Below are positions 1 through 12,061 of a stretch of DNA of 64,000 bases, one piece after another (position 1 is the first letter of the stretch; every line of letters starts with the position of its first letter). The DNA is from Antedon mediterranea (lineage: Eukaryota; Echinodermata; Crinoidea; Comatulida; Antedonidae), in the NCBI RefSeq assembly GCF_964355755.1, contig NC_092677.1, positions 12,732,601 to 12,796,600 on the forward strand, given 5' to 3'. Below the pieces are notes generated by a model. It ran no database searches, was not told where the DNA came from, and was given only the letters and a program-made list of their open reading frames with translations. The position numbers were made by a program, and so were the translations under genes.

Positions 1-470
1 GCAGTAATCAACGGCAGTAATTAGTAAGTGATTGAATAAATCAAGGTAGAAATTTATCAGAAACAGAACAATTACTGAGATTATGTTTACAAAAGATTCA
101 CAACCTTCAGAAGACTAATAACGATTTTAACACTACACTAGCCTAGAGAATTAAGTTTTAAAATCCCTGACGTAGAAAAACAATAGAGGAAAAACAATAG
201 ACAGTGGAGTGAAGGAGATATTTTAGTAAAATGCATCTACTTTAACAGCGTAAATTAAAACTCAATAAGAAAAACAAAGCGGGATTACAGCATGAAGGAC
301 AATAATAACATGAGATCTTTAATAGTGAATTAATCCTTAAATCGTATGGTTAGAAAAACAAAGCATGGAATATAATAGCTGGTAGAGAGGGAAGCTCCAC
401 TAATGCATAGATTAATCAACAATTAACAAAATAATAGTAAACACAACGAGTAGTGTTGATTGTCTTGGTA
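1..470. other. AT-rich stretch with no recognised feature
   Basis: I see no splice-supported exon, RNA gene or repeat family here. It lies downstream of the last visible exon of the minus-strand coiled-coil gene, so it may be intron of that gene. Confidence 0.4.
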
Positions 471-474
471 AAGC

Positions 475-598
475 TTGGTTCCCACTTAAGACATACCACA
501 AAATTTGACCAATCACAACGCAATGGATCATCCTAACTGTCGTTTGTGATTGGTCAACTCACTTGCGTTGTGCATACAAAGGAGTGTCTTTAAAATTT
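475..598. mobile_element. MITE family B, degraded copy
   Basis: It starts with the family end GCTTGGTTCCCACTTAAGAC and contains the internal inverted motif TTGACCAATCACAA / TTGTGATTGGTCAA, then a decayed right end. It is shorter and more diverged than the copies at 1079-1254 and 40986-41167. Confidence 0.6.
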
Positions 599-1078
599 CC
601 AGAAGTATTTTGTAATAAGAATGAAGAACTTGGTCCATAAAAACAGGTCCAATCAGTCAAAAGGGTGGCTGAAAAAGGTGGGACCCAAAACACAAGTTAC
701 TAGGCAGTGGCTTTTAAAATGTTAGGATCATTGGCTTAATGTCCTTTCTGAAGGACATAGCAATGACCGTATGTTACCGTGTAGAACTATGGGCGCGTTT
801 ATACAACACGCTATTACACGCATATTCTACACGCCTACGAGAAGTGTGTTGTATAACAACAAAGAGATTCCGTGTAATGAGATTTTAATTGCAAAAAAGG
901 CTACTTGGCTGAATCCTAAAATTTGGTGGATTCCGTTACCGTGTTGGAAGTGTCCTCAGGGTATATTTTGACCTCTCGTTAAAACAGGTCGTAATATCAA
1001 TCTTGTCATGCGACGTTGCTAACAAGATTGGGCCCATTTATTGCTGCTTCGCTGCCAGCAATCCTCCTACCACGTCTT

Positions 1079-1253
1079 AAGCGTGGTTCCCACTAGCGAC
1101 GCAACACAAGTACGTAACGCAAACGCAAGTGAATTGACCAATCACAATCGATGGCTTATTTGCTTGTGATTGTCTATAACTTCGCTTGTCATTGGTTAAA
1201 ACGCTTGCGTTGCGTTTACGTCCTTGTGTTACGTTCTATTGGGAACCAAGCTT
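1079..1253. mobile_element. MITE family B, full-length copy
   Basis: About 175 bp with terminal inverted repeats: the left end reads AGCGTGGTTCCCACTAG and the right end, reverse-complemented, AGCTTGGTTCCCAATAG. Inside are GACCAATCACAA and its complement. The flanks read TTA on both sides, a 3-bp target duplication of the kind made by PIF/Harbinger transposases. No coding capacity. It lies inside a larger possible inverted-repeat element (about 790-1712). Confidence 0.7.
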
Positions 1254-1793
1254 TATGCCTAGCCTAGTGGGGCCAACTCGTAGTGGTAGTAGGCCTCTAT
1301 CGTTTCCCACTCCAAACAGAATAAAAAATAACATCGCAAAAATGGCATCTTCTTCCATAGTGTATAGATGAAACAATGAAACCCTTAAAATAACTTTTAT
1401 TAATTTAAATGAACCGAGAACAAAATAAACAACAATGCAAACGTGAACGAATACAATAATGAAAATGGTAAAAACCGCGCGAATACATCGGACAGCGAGG
1501 AGGCGACGATGATTGTTGACAACCCAGCCAATTCAAGCGATCAACGATTTGACCTTTTATCCTAGCATGCACTGCGTGCTGATGAAACTTCCGATACAAC
1601 ACAGTATCATGATTTCTAGTATAACAGCAAACGTTAATGTGGGTTGACCTCGGTCCGAACAACACGCTAAAAATTAAAGCCGTGTTCAAATTTAGGGTGT
1701 TGTATAAACACGACTTAAGACAGCACTGTTTGCTGTATTACATGTACTATACAATATAAGTTATGTACATTCAAATTAACTATATTCAATTAC

Positions 1794-4700
1794 CTGATGT
1801 TTTTCCTCTAGCCATGTATTCTCACCTTCTAGTTTCTCAGAAACAACTCTCATAATCTGAAAAATTAATTAAAGGAACTGATTGTGAATTCAAAGCAATC
1901 ATTCAGATGAACTGGAATTCAATTGAAGTAAAGTTATTTTTTTCGGTACAATGATTTAGGATCCAGAGATGTAGCAAGCATCGGTGCCACAAGGTACAGG
2001 AGGAGATATAGTTGTTTCATTGCGTTTGTATACAAACTTATGATGGTTATCTATAAGGCAAAAGTTAACTTTGCCGATAACTGAAATAAATATGAAACAC
2101 GTATCAATCAATCAATATCAATAACATGTTATTGTTTAGGTACTGTAGGTGTTTATTTGTGGGGAGGAAGAATGGGGGGAGAGATTGGGAGGGGGGGGGG
2201 GGCTGAGAGATTGGGGGGGGGGAGAGATTGGGGGGAGAGGAAATACAACTACAGTGGTAATAAATTCAAACTCTGGTCAACTTGCATGACAAATTTTTAA
2301 CTCAGTGGTATATACCAGAAAATAAACACCCAAAATACGCTTTAATTTTAATATTGTTCATCAAATATTGGTAGATTCTTTGTCCGTAGTATAAACTGTA
2401 TAATGTACTGATAGCATATCCAGTATTTAAACAAACAAAACTTAACAAGGAATTATTTCCTAAAAACGATAAGGATGTTTCCCCTATTGCAATGTAAGAA
2501 GTTTGCATTCATATCAAATCACCTACAGTATTAAAGTCAGAAACTTACAAAGGGATCATCTAAAAAACTCATCAGTGCACTTAAAACAGCCAGGGATTAC
2601 TCATATCTTGAAATCAAATGAAAAACTGATTTAAGACTTTTAAATTGTTTTGATATCAGTATCGAATACTAAATTTTCTTTTACATTTTCTAAATTAAAT
2701 ATTTTGAAACATTATTGGTTGAAAAATATTGCTATTAAAAAAAAAATTAAACTCAACCTTAAGTAAATTAACATATTTCTAAATTTTTGAGTTATATGTA
2801 TAGTTAAAGGTAAAGGTATTATATATTTGTCCTCAAGCTTAACTGGAAACTGAGGAAATTCGGATTAGGCCCTCCACGGACCCACGGCATCCAGCAGTGC
2901 AGCGCCTACCAGATCAGCACACCGGGATACGATCCCCTACTCTTTTCGAATAGTGTACCGAAGTTCTTTAACATGCACTGTTAAGGCTTTACATCCCATC
3001 TCGAGGCAATGAGAGTAAAGCATCTTGCCAAAGGATGCAATTAGTATGGTACAGATAACCTCGAACCCATGCCTATCACATGCTAGTCCAATATTACCAT
3101 TACACCATCACTCTCCAGTATATACAGCACCCGCCGCAATTTCTAGACGGTCTCCCATCCAGAACGCAACCGGGCCAAACGTTGCTTAACTTCGGTGATC
3201 TGATGAGAACTGGTGTTTCAACGCAGTATGGCGGTATTGTACTACTATTTACCTCCGCCAAGGAGGTATATGTAATCGGTAGCGTGTGTTTGTTACTTGG
3301 CAAAAAAGAATTTTGCCAAGTATAGTATTCACTTTGTTTCTATGTATGTTTGTATGTTTGTTTGTTTGTTTGTTTGTTTGTTAGCACGATAGCGCCTACC
3401 GTTTTCAAGTTATCGTTCTGAATTTTTGGGTGTAGATAGGTATATATTGTCAGACCATGCCTATTGAAAATCAACAAAATTGGTTTATTAATAACTTCAC
3501 AAATAACAAAAATGATATTATTTTCAGACCGGCTAGTGTTAAAAGATAGGAGACAATTTTCAAAAGCCGGCGAGCAGTCTTAAAGTAACAAGTGTACTGA
3601 AATTGCATTTTCTCGAGAACTACTTGTCCAAAAAACATCATTTTTGTACAAGAGGCAAGAGTTATAAATTGTGATTTTTAATTTTAAAACAAAAGTTGAT
3701 TCAGTGTACCAGCTTTTTTATACGAGTAGTTTTAAAAAACCTATTTCTTTTCAAATTCACCCGTTTGTTTTTGGCGTTGCTGTTCTATTGTTATTCAAAT
3801 TAAACTATTGTAAGTTGATAATTAGTTTTGTTAGCACCAGCGTGTGTCCTTCCTTATTTCATCAGGTATATACTTACAGAACATGCCTATTGATTTTCAG
3901 GTAAATTGATATATTACTACATGGGTTAAGGCAGAGGCGCCGCAAATCGGTACAGCTTCAAGACACTCCTCGATCATTATTCTGGTCAATCTTGATTTTA
4001 GAAAGGTCATTGTTGCAATGCCGGAGATGTTTGTATCAAAAAATTATTTAAACAAATTATTAACCCCAGCAGGATTTTAACAATGTAAAGCTAATACCTA
4101 AAGCAAAAAAAATGTATCTTTCAACATGCTCCGAGTCAGTGGATATATTTTGCCAAGTATTTCACTCAGTTTCTGAGTGCTTTCATTTGTTTGTTTGTTT
4201 GTTAGCAGGATTACTCAAAAAGTAATTACAAGATCTTTACCAAAATGAATATACAGATAGATATGTGGTCAAGGACCATTCCATTAAATTTTGGAACCAT
4301 TGTCCCAATTCTGGACCACTTTTTAGTATACTTTTCAGACCTGCTAGTGTTAAAAGATAGGACAGAATTTTTCAAAAGCCGGCGAGCAGTCTTAAAGTAA
4401 CAAGTATACTGAAATTGCATTTTCTCGAGAACTACTTGTCCAAAAAACTTCATTTATGTACAAGAGTTATAATTTGTGATTTAAAAAAATAATTTGATTT
4501 AATGTGCACGTATTTTGATGCCAGTAGTTTAAAAAACCTATTTTCTTTTCAAATTCACTCGTTTGATTTTCGCGTTGCTGTTCTATTGTTAGTCAACTGA
4601 AGCTATTGTTAATTGAAAGGCTTGTTGCATAACCATTACACCAAACTCGCATACACATGCTTGTAGTGAAATTAGCCAATTCACAAACAGCATTAAGACA

Positions 4701-7700
4701 CACACAAATATATATATATATTTTTTTTTTACCGGAGAAATAGAATTTTACAGTAGGCGGAGGTATGCACTCTCGGAGTGGCTTTCTAGTATTTAATATA
4801 TTATTTATATTATATACTAATCTGTCATTGTTAATTATAGTAAGTTATATAAAATAATGTTTTTGTAAAACTTTCTGTGTTATGCTTATTCAACAAGCAA
4901 GCAATCTTTAAAATAATATGATGAAACCAAAAAGATAACAGCTATCTAATTTAAATACTATTACAATTTAGAAGAAAAAAGGAAAGGTGGGCGAGGGGGG
5001 CATAAAGGAGGGGAAAACAAAATCTAGATATAGAAAGGATATCCCAGAATCCCTCGGGATATGTCATTGGTAAATACATGACATCCTTAATTTCCACTTC
5101 AGGTTCCCGAGTGTTTCTATGGAAGGAAGTTACCGGTGAATTACAAGGTGCGCTTTCGTGAATAGTGCCATCTGTAATTCATAACAATCAGAAAAACAAA
5201 CGCATCAATCCAAGTACTTTCCAAATCAGACTTCAGACAGAATAAAATCAAGTTAAGTAAAAAGGAAACAGACAGATTTGGATGACATATTTTTTTAAAA
5301 GGATGAGCATTTCTTTTATAAAAAAACAAATTAAAAATGTTTAAAAGCTTCCAAAAATACATTTAACCAAACAAGTATTTTTTTTTTTTAAAGAAAATTA
5401 TGAAAATATGGTCAACAAAATTAAATTTAAATTCTTTCAACTGTACTTTTTAATAAAATTGGTTTTCCATAAAAATCAATCTCAATTGTTGAACTTCAAC
5501 TGAAAAATATTATATTTTTTGTTTTAAACAAACATGAAAAATCAATATCATCAATATAGATAGATACATAGTAAAGCATACGTTATATAAGGTTGTCATT
5601 AACATTAGGTTGAGACTTGAATATTTAAGACTGAACTTATTTCATCAAACATGTGTAGGATGATAGACCTACACTATTACCCTGTCGTAATCCCAAAATG
5701 GAATAAACGAACATAGGATTAAGCCCATCTATGGTACAAACCCATGCTAAAATTTGGAGTAATTTCATGAAAATGGCATGTAATTGTGGGTACAAGAGTA
5801 TAACCCCTTCTTCCTCTTAAACTTGACACAATGGGGTAGGTGGGGAGGGACGAAGGTCATTTGTTATAATTATATACAAGTAAGCAATGGTATTTCTTAA
5901 TACTAAAGCAAAGAAACTAAATTTGAAACAACTCGTCCTTTAATTAGTTAATGTAATGTTATCACTTAAGGAAGAGCCTGGTTTATCAAAAGTCAGAAGT
6001 TGTAAAGTGAATATGATTGAGGTTGTTCAAGACCCTTTAACCCTTGACCTCAACATTACCACAATACATCAACTTGTAAATTAGATTAGTTACCCACAGC
6101 CGGAAAAGGCTAGGAAAAGAGCCGCTAGCTATCTTAGAAGATGATATTTACGTACATTATTTCTGTCAAAGTGACTAGCTGTCATATGATGAAAGTTGGT
6201 TAATAAGGTGAACTAATTAAAATCAAAGTGAACATTAATTTATAGGGCATCAAATTAAAGTACATTAACATCTCCTAATTATCAACTTCCTAATTACAAA
6301 TTTTATTTTACAAACCTAATTTACGGTGATGATTTCATTACTAAAAAAAGCTTGTTTTAAATGTATTTGTAACTTTCGAGCCAATTCAAAACTTAAGAAT
6401 ACAGTTTTGTATACAAATTGAAATAAGTTTTTTGTGACTGTTATAATAGTATTGTATCTTTTGAGCTAATTTATTAAACTACTTACATACCATTAGAATA
6501 GAGTTTTGTAAGAATCTTAACTTATATTATATTTATCTAAATGACTTTTGTAACAAATTCAACAATAGATCTGGAAAATATTTGACCTGATGATGATAAT
6601 ATTTTACCATTACTAAAGACAAAGTAATTTTGTTTTGAGTGATGTCTGCAAAAAAAGTCTACACATTCTAATATTTTATAACTAAAATAAAGAACAATTA
6701 TCTATTTAGACCTTTCTCTTAAATGTTTACCACTTTTCATGCATTCATATGACGAAGATTGATGGTACCATCAAACAAAAAATGAGGTACAGTAAGGCAC
6801 GTGGTATACATAAAATACTATATAATTTAACTATTTAATAATATTGTTTAAATATTTACTTTATTTATCATTGAATAGTATATTTAACAACCCATAGCTG
6901 TAGTAGATTGACAGTTTTTACATTACATAATATTGTAATTACCCGTTATATAAGCATAACCACTTTCTTTAAAAAAAAATATACTGATGTAATCTGTATT
7001 GTTTCATTGGTGGGGACAGGTTGGGATATGTACAACACAACTGGGATTAAAGATTGGTTCCCACTAAGACGCAACACAAGGATGTAAGCAATGCAAGTGA
7101 TCTGACCAATCACAAGCAATGGATTATTCAAACTGGCGTGTGTCATTGGTCAACTCGATTAATATGTATAACCTCATATTTAGTATTAAAAGTTTGTGTT
7201 AGTGTTACTAATTATTTAATAAAAAAGAAATAGTGACATTTTCTCCAATTATATTTTGAGTAGTTTGATAGTTTTTGTACAATTAAAATTTTTGGAATTG
7301 GGTGGTAATAAGTGACCTACACTATTTTTATTACTTGATTGATTCACTTTTTTTTCAACAATTTTTTTTAACGAGATGATAAAAAAAAATATTGGGCTAA
7401 CAAAAATTGTAGATATAAATCAGTCAATATTGACAAATTAAAAATCTATGATCACAGAAATTCTGTATCCGAACTTGAAAGGCAGGGCAGGGCATGTCTA
7501 TTATCTTAAAAGTATTTTCCTCCAGCAGGTTGGGAGTTTCAGAATCAATTTAAAAAATAGGAATTAGGGTCTAAACTGTACAGTAATGATAATAATCATA
7601 ATCATTATTCATAATCAGAAAATTTCATTGGATAGTTTCCGTAAGTCCTTTTAGATTTGTATTTATATATAACCACTTGCTTAATGTCTAAATCTAGAGG

Positions 7701-10378
7701 ACGAGTTATTCACAAATACTGACCTATCTTTGAAAGAAAGGTTCATTAGAGAAACAGGAAGGCAAACACGTGAAAAACAAAGAATACTTCACGAACAGTG
7801 CCTGCCTGCCAGTATAATTACAGAATTTAACAATCAACATGAAAATAAAGCCAAAACTAATATAACTGATGCCTGATTATAAAAGACATCGTTACCTAAA
7901 TTTTAATTACTCCTTTAATGTTAGTCTGCTGAGATGTTTATGAGAATTACTATTCAAAGTAAATAAAAATGTGATAAAAAATGCTGTTTATTAGGTTAGT
8001 TTGTTTGTAAGCTTAGCATTGGTTTACTATTTTATCTAACTTAACCTGAACACCCCTGCCTCCTATAACACACAACCAGACAGTATAAAATACAAACATA
8101 TGTTGCTCGTAAATTGTTCCGTACATTATATTTGATTGCACTCTAGTATAGGGTTCATAGAAAAGTAATGCAACTCTTATCATAAGTACTTTAAACTTTC
8201 GTAAATAATATTTCAAAATTTGATACATACTCTATTGAATTTTTAATTGCTGTCAAACCGAAATTCTTGTTAGTTTTAATAATTCAGAAAGTTACAAGTA
8301 AGCTCTGTCTACACTATCAAACTATTTTGACAAATGTGATGAGCTCAAATATGATAGTGATATGCACAAATATAGTACCATAGTGACATCATCAAGTCCA
8401 TATATGGGCACATTACATTTGTTTAATAGTGTAGACAGAGCTTTACAAGTAAATAAAGTTGTACAGGATAAAAAAAAAGAAAAATATTGAATGTATTTGT
8501 TATCTCTATATTCTTCTATACAGTTTTCAGTATTCTGCGATATAAGCCTATTCCCAAACTTAAAATCCATGAGGGAGTAAATGCGTACAAATGAAACGCA
8601 AATTACTTATTTGGGGAAAAAATATTGTGAAAAATATAAGCAAATGATTTTAAGAAGGTTTGGCAGTGTTTCATAATAGTTCAATTTAATTCTTTTTAAA
8701 TAATTTATTATAAACTGCAATTTGTTGTGAGCCATACTTTGCTTAATAACGATTTCATAAATGATTTTTTTTTATTGTTATGACAAGCCTGTTTTTACTT
8801 TCTAATGGCCTGTTTTTCCTCTGAGAAATGAAAAATTATGTTATTTTTACAATAGATGACAGCAAGCATTGTCATCTTTAACTAATTAAACACAACTTTT
8901 TTGTCAGTGTTACATTACTATGACAACCAGTTTAATTGTTAGTCAAGTGTATTGACAGCGGAGTGAGGCATGATGGGATGTTCACCTAGGGATGTTATAA
9001 CTATCATGTTTAGTTAAAGGCATTTCAGATATATTTACAATTTTACATCATAATAGTGGTGGGAACTAGACACAGTTACGGGGAAAATGGCTGTGGTCAT
9101 GTTACAAAGTGAGTTGTCAAACTTAACCATGTACACCTACCAGAAAGTAGGAAGATTTTGCCATTTTTTTTCCTGATTAAAAAGTAAAAATTAAAAAGTT
9201 TCCCACACAATTATTGAACCACCATTTAAAATGTAAATTTAGTCCAAAAAAAGTGTAGCAGCTTTATAGTTTTATATCTTGTCTTTTTAAAAAGGGTCCC
9301 AGGATATCAGATGGCCTGCCTCGGTCTAAGTTTTTTTTTTTTTTACAAATTTAAATATGCTGTACCTACCTAGCTGAGCTTCTTCATAACCCTATTGGAT
9401 CTCACTTTTTGGCCTATATTTTTGATAGCATTTTTGACAAATAATGTCTCTCCCCTTTATAAAACAAATTGTATTTATATGTTGTATATCATTGAGTAAC
9501 AAAAATAATAATTTAGAGCAGCTCTAACATTGTTTAGAACTTATTAACCAGAGAGGGCAGCAAACACGATATTTTAATATTCTAAAACCGTGGCTCAGAA
9601 CATTGGCTGCACTTTTGCAGGAAAATCTATCCAATATTTTGTAGTTTTAGTTTCCATTCAATTTCAAGACAAAATTTATGAATAAAATTGGATAATTATG
9701 GGATTAATACAATCATATTAAATGATTTATATGTGTTGATTGTGTGCGTATATCAACATCTTGGTTATGTGAACAAAATAAATTATGCTCCAACATACAT
9801 ACTGTAGCTGCAAAAAGATTATGTACCTCGTGTTGATGTTTTTCTGTTAAAGTTTTGTTGTTGTGATCCAAACGCCTGTTACAGTCTTCTTGAACTCTTT
9901 TTATTCTGGCTTTTGCGTCATTTGCTATTGTATGCAATTCACCACATTTCAATAACTCCTCCTAATTTAGGAAAACAAAAACAGACAATTATAACCTTCT
10001 TTTTCACGTGGTTTCCAATGAAACTTGACATATTTGTGAGTGAGTTTTAAAGTAGGTAACAATTTAACTTTCCTAATAAAATTTCAAAGAATAAGAAAAC
10101 CAATTAAATTTTCTGATTTGGGAGAGTTGATTGGACCGCAATCGAAGTGAAATCTCCTTTTGAGTGTCATGAAAAAACTTCTGCAACGTAAAGGTTTTTC
10201 ATTTGTTCATAATTCAGTTATTCACCTTAAGTTCTTTAACCTCTGTAACCAATTTATCTTTTTCTTTAGACATATCGGACAGAACCTTTAGTGTCTCAAT
10301 GTGTTTGGTGCTCAGTCGTTGATGTTGTTCTTTTATCTCCTCCACATTTCCCCGGCGATTATAACAGTTTGCCGACAT
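1794..10378 (-). CDS. coiled-coil protein, unknown family, 5' exons only (partial gene)
   Basis: Three phase-0 exons on the minus strand: 10378-10226 (start ATG; begins MSANCYNRRG; ends VKELK before GTGAAT), 9961-9827 (EELLKCGELH to KHQHE before GTACAT) and, less surely, 1856-1794 (IMRVVSEKLEG to EEKHQ before GTAATT). Each is bounded by AG and GT. Joined, they give 117 residues rich in E, K, Q and L with heptad-like spacing, which indicates a coiled coil; no other domain is visible. The gene must continue off the left edge. The third exon is separated by an intron of about 8 kb and is assigned only because strand, phase and composition fit. I do not recognise the family. Centrosomal, ciliary or golgin-type scaffolds are possible, but this is a guess from composition. 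Confidence 0.6.
2161..2241 (+). repeat. G-rich purine tract, potential G-quadruplex
   Basis: Repeats of a GAGAGATTGGGGG-like unit surround a run of 12 or more G. Four or more G-runs lie close together on the plus strand, so a G-quadruplex is possible. It is probably a simple-sequence expansion. Confidence 0.6.
2806..3239 (-). mobile_element. 5S rRNA-tRNA chimeric SINE (Deu-SINE/SINE3-like)
   Basis: Read on the minus strand: a 5S rRNA-like head (3239-3123) with the pol III internal control region recognisable (GAAGTTAAGCA box A and GGATGGGAGACCG box C), followed by a tRNA-like part (about 3113-3052) with TGGTGTAATGG and the B-box GGGTTCGAGG, then an about 240-bp body and a tail of CTTTACCTTT-type repeats ending near 2806. 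This order, 5S then tRNA then body, is that of AmnSINE1-type elements of the DeuSINE group. It is clearly diverged from functional 5S rRNA. Confidence 0.7.
3240..4795 (+). mobile_element. Helentron/pearl-like non-autonomous repeat with hairpin and (TTTG)n
   Basis: It opens with ACCTCCGCCAAGGAGGT (6-bp inverted repeat) and a perfect 11-bp stem hairpin at 3295-3321 (ACTTGGCAAAA, 5-nt loop, TTTTGCCAAGT), then ATAGTATTCACTTTGT, a TATG/TTTG microsatellite (3341-3382) and TTAGCACGATAGCGCC. A second hairpin-half plus microsatellite lies at 4150-4205, and about 270 bp at 3520-3775 is repeated directly at 4335-4570. The end near 4795 holds GCACTCTCGGAGTG. The hairpin-microsatellite-core order resembles Helentron-associated elements (pearl/HINE). 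The family call is inference. Confidence 0.5.
7051..7158. mobile_element. MITE family B, truncated copy
   Basis: It begins GATTGGTTCCCACTAAGACG and carries GACCAATCACAAG followed by the inverted GTCATTGGTCAA. The right end is missing. Related to the copies at 1079 and 40986. Confidence 0.55.
8301..8442. mobile_element. MITE family A, intact copy with target duplication
   Basis: 142 bp with terminal inverted repeats AGCTCTGTCTACACTAT (left) and its complement (right). Flanked by identical 9-bp sequences TTACAAGTA at 8292-8300 and 8443-8451, a clear target-site duplication. The interior has TATGATAGTGATATG-like short repeats and no ORF. Six further copies occur in this window. Confidence 0.8.
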
Positions 10379-10960
10379 GATTTCACATCTAGGTTACAAC
10401 TTTGAGAATTATTATATACTTTACTGCAAATTCCCTCTTCACTGAAAACAAAAAAGAGGTATTGATCTGGTTAGGAGTAAAAGTTGGAGGTTAAAACTAT
10501 GAAAAATGTGTAAATTCTGATATGTCAATGAATTTTATTTTTATTTGGAAAACTTAGCATGTTTATTCTTAATTAAAAAAATTGTTCTCTCTGCGAGAGA
10601 ATGGGGACCTCCCTTCCTTCCTACCTATCTCTTACTATATCTAGTCCTCTAGCCCTAGTGTAGTGAAAATCCCCTTATATAATAATGGGACGACCCAAGG
10701 TGTGACCTGAGGTCACGTGCGTTAAGCCAGTGAATTCCAGGACCCAGGTGACTCTTCAGGCTGAACAGTCTAATATGAGGGGTACTGCCAGCACCTCGTA
10801 GGCGTATACTTGTCTGTACACCCCCGTCACTCACAAGCCCCAGTACCATAACAGAGGGGGAGTTCTTACAGGCATCGCAGCCAATTACTTCTTTAACCTC
10901 ACTCATATGAACCGAGATTTATCTTTCGCACATTATAGGAGCTTTGAACGAGCACTTCAA
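10379..10960. other. upstream region of the coiled-coil gene
   Basis: Presumed 5' flank and UTR of the minus-strand gene. There is no clear TATA or CpG feature. From about 10600 the base composition becomes GC-richer, leading into the retrotransposon relic, so the exact border is unclear. Confidence 0.35.
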
Positions 10961-11081
10961 GGCTGAGGAATTACCTAAAGTCTTGCAACTGAAGTTGGAG
11001 GCGGCCATTCAACAGGAAGGTGAAGCCATCACCTAGAGCACCACCATCGCCGGGTAGACAGTATTCAACCTCACCCCGAGA

Positions 11082-11140
11082 GTGTGTTATGAATGTCGAG
11101 AACCAGGTCATTTCAGGAAGGACTGTCCAAAATTAGACCC
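11082..11140 (+). pseudogene. gag nucleocapsid CCHC zinc knuckle fragment
   Basis: Translation gives CYECREPGHFRKDC, the C-x2-C-x4-H-x4-C knuckle of retroelement nucleocapsid proteins, which binds the element's RNA. The preceding frame (EHFKAEELPKVLQLKLEAA near 10950) looks like gag but stops occur before the knuckle. This is a remnant without an intact start or end. Confidence 0.75.
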
Positions 11141-12061
11141 ACAAGGTCGACAAATTAAGTCGGAAGGTGAGCAGTCGTCAAACTAGACCAGGTTGGAAGC
11201 ACAGCTCAGCTTCCCAACCTCTCACCCTGTCCGGCCTTAGAGTCAGGTAGTGTGAAGGGTAACAATAGTAATGACAATAACAGTGCTGCGGGGTAGACTC
11301 GGTGGACGAAACTGAAAAAAACAATCGTTATCAACAGAGTACGATCCAACCGAGCCTTAAACACTAGGTCTATGTAAACCAGACTGAAGTGACAGCTGCT
11401 GTGGACATGGCTGCGGACGAATAACGTATATTCCGTCTAGTTCCTAAACCACATTATTGTGGCCAAGCTCAACTTTACCCTTGCAGGTAGAGGTACATTG
11501 ATGCCTGGTTACAAGGTGGGACCTATTCATTTTAGGCTAGGATCAGATTACTACACTTTCTGGTAAAAATTGGGCCATGGTAGACTTCGGAAAACTGTAG
11601 GCACAAGCACAGTCTCTGTGCGGAGAAATCGATAACCGGAACCGCCGAGAACTACTCGTTTTCTTGTCACCAAGCGTAGAGTGACCTCTCACTCACTCTG
11701 TAGTGCAAGGCCAATGTCAACTTTCACCTAACCATTTATCTTTACCAGACTCTTTTATAGATCCAGAGATCAATGCTTTTGTGGTGATTCCACACATCGG
11801 AGATTGCGCACTCCGCACCGGTATGTGGTCAACACCTCTGACATGTACGTCACCTTGAAGCAGGGAAGGGACATTGGTACAGCCACAGAAGTCGACCAGG
11901 TGGAGGAGAGTGAAGTCAACGCCGCAGAGATATTAAACAAGCGTGCAATGTATTAGCACAAATACATCACATTTTGGTGATGAGGATAAAGAAGTCAACT
12001 GTGAAGTGTGTAACTGCAATAAGAAAACCGGTCATAAAGCCAGTACCCTAAATCAACTTTT

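Larger units (their letters stand above)
1857..9826. other. presumed large intron, mostly AT-rich with mobile-element relics
   Basis: Between the second and third coiled-coil exons I find no convincing coding exon. It holds a G-rich tract, a 5S/tRNA SINE, a Helentron-like repeat and two MITEs, listed separately. The stretches 4800-7040, 7160-8290 and 8452-9826 are AT-rich with short homopolymers and nothing I can name. Confidence 0.5.

Noticed and set aside
3123..3239. Functional 5S rRNA gene
   Set aside because: Only parts of the internal promoter are well conserved, the rest is strongly diverged from animal 5S, and it is joined to a tRNA-like SINE body.
3080..3325. 81- and 67-residue ORFs on both strands over the SINE
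   Set aside because: They lie across the 5S rRNA-like and tRNA-like sequence, which explains the local openness.
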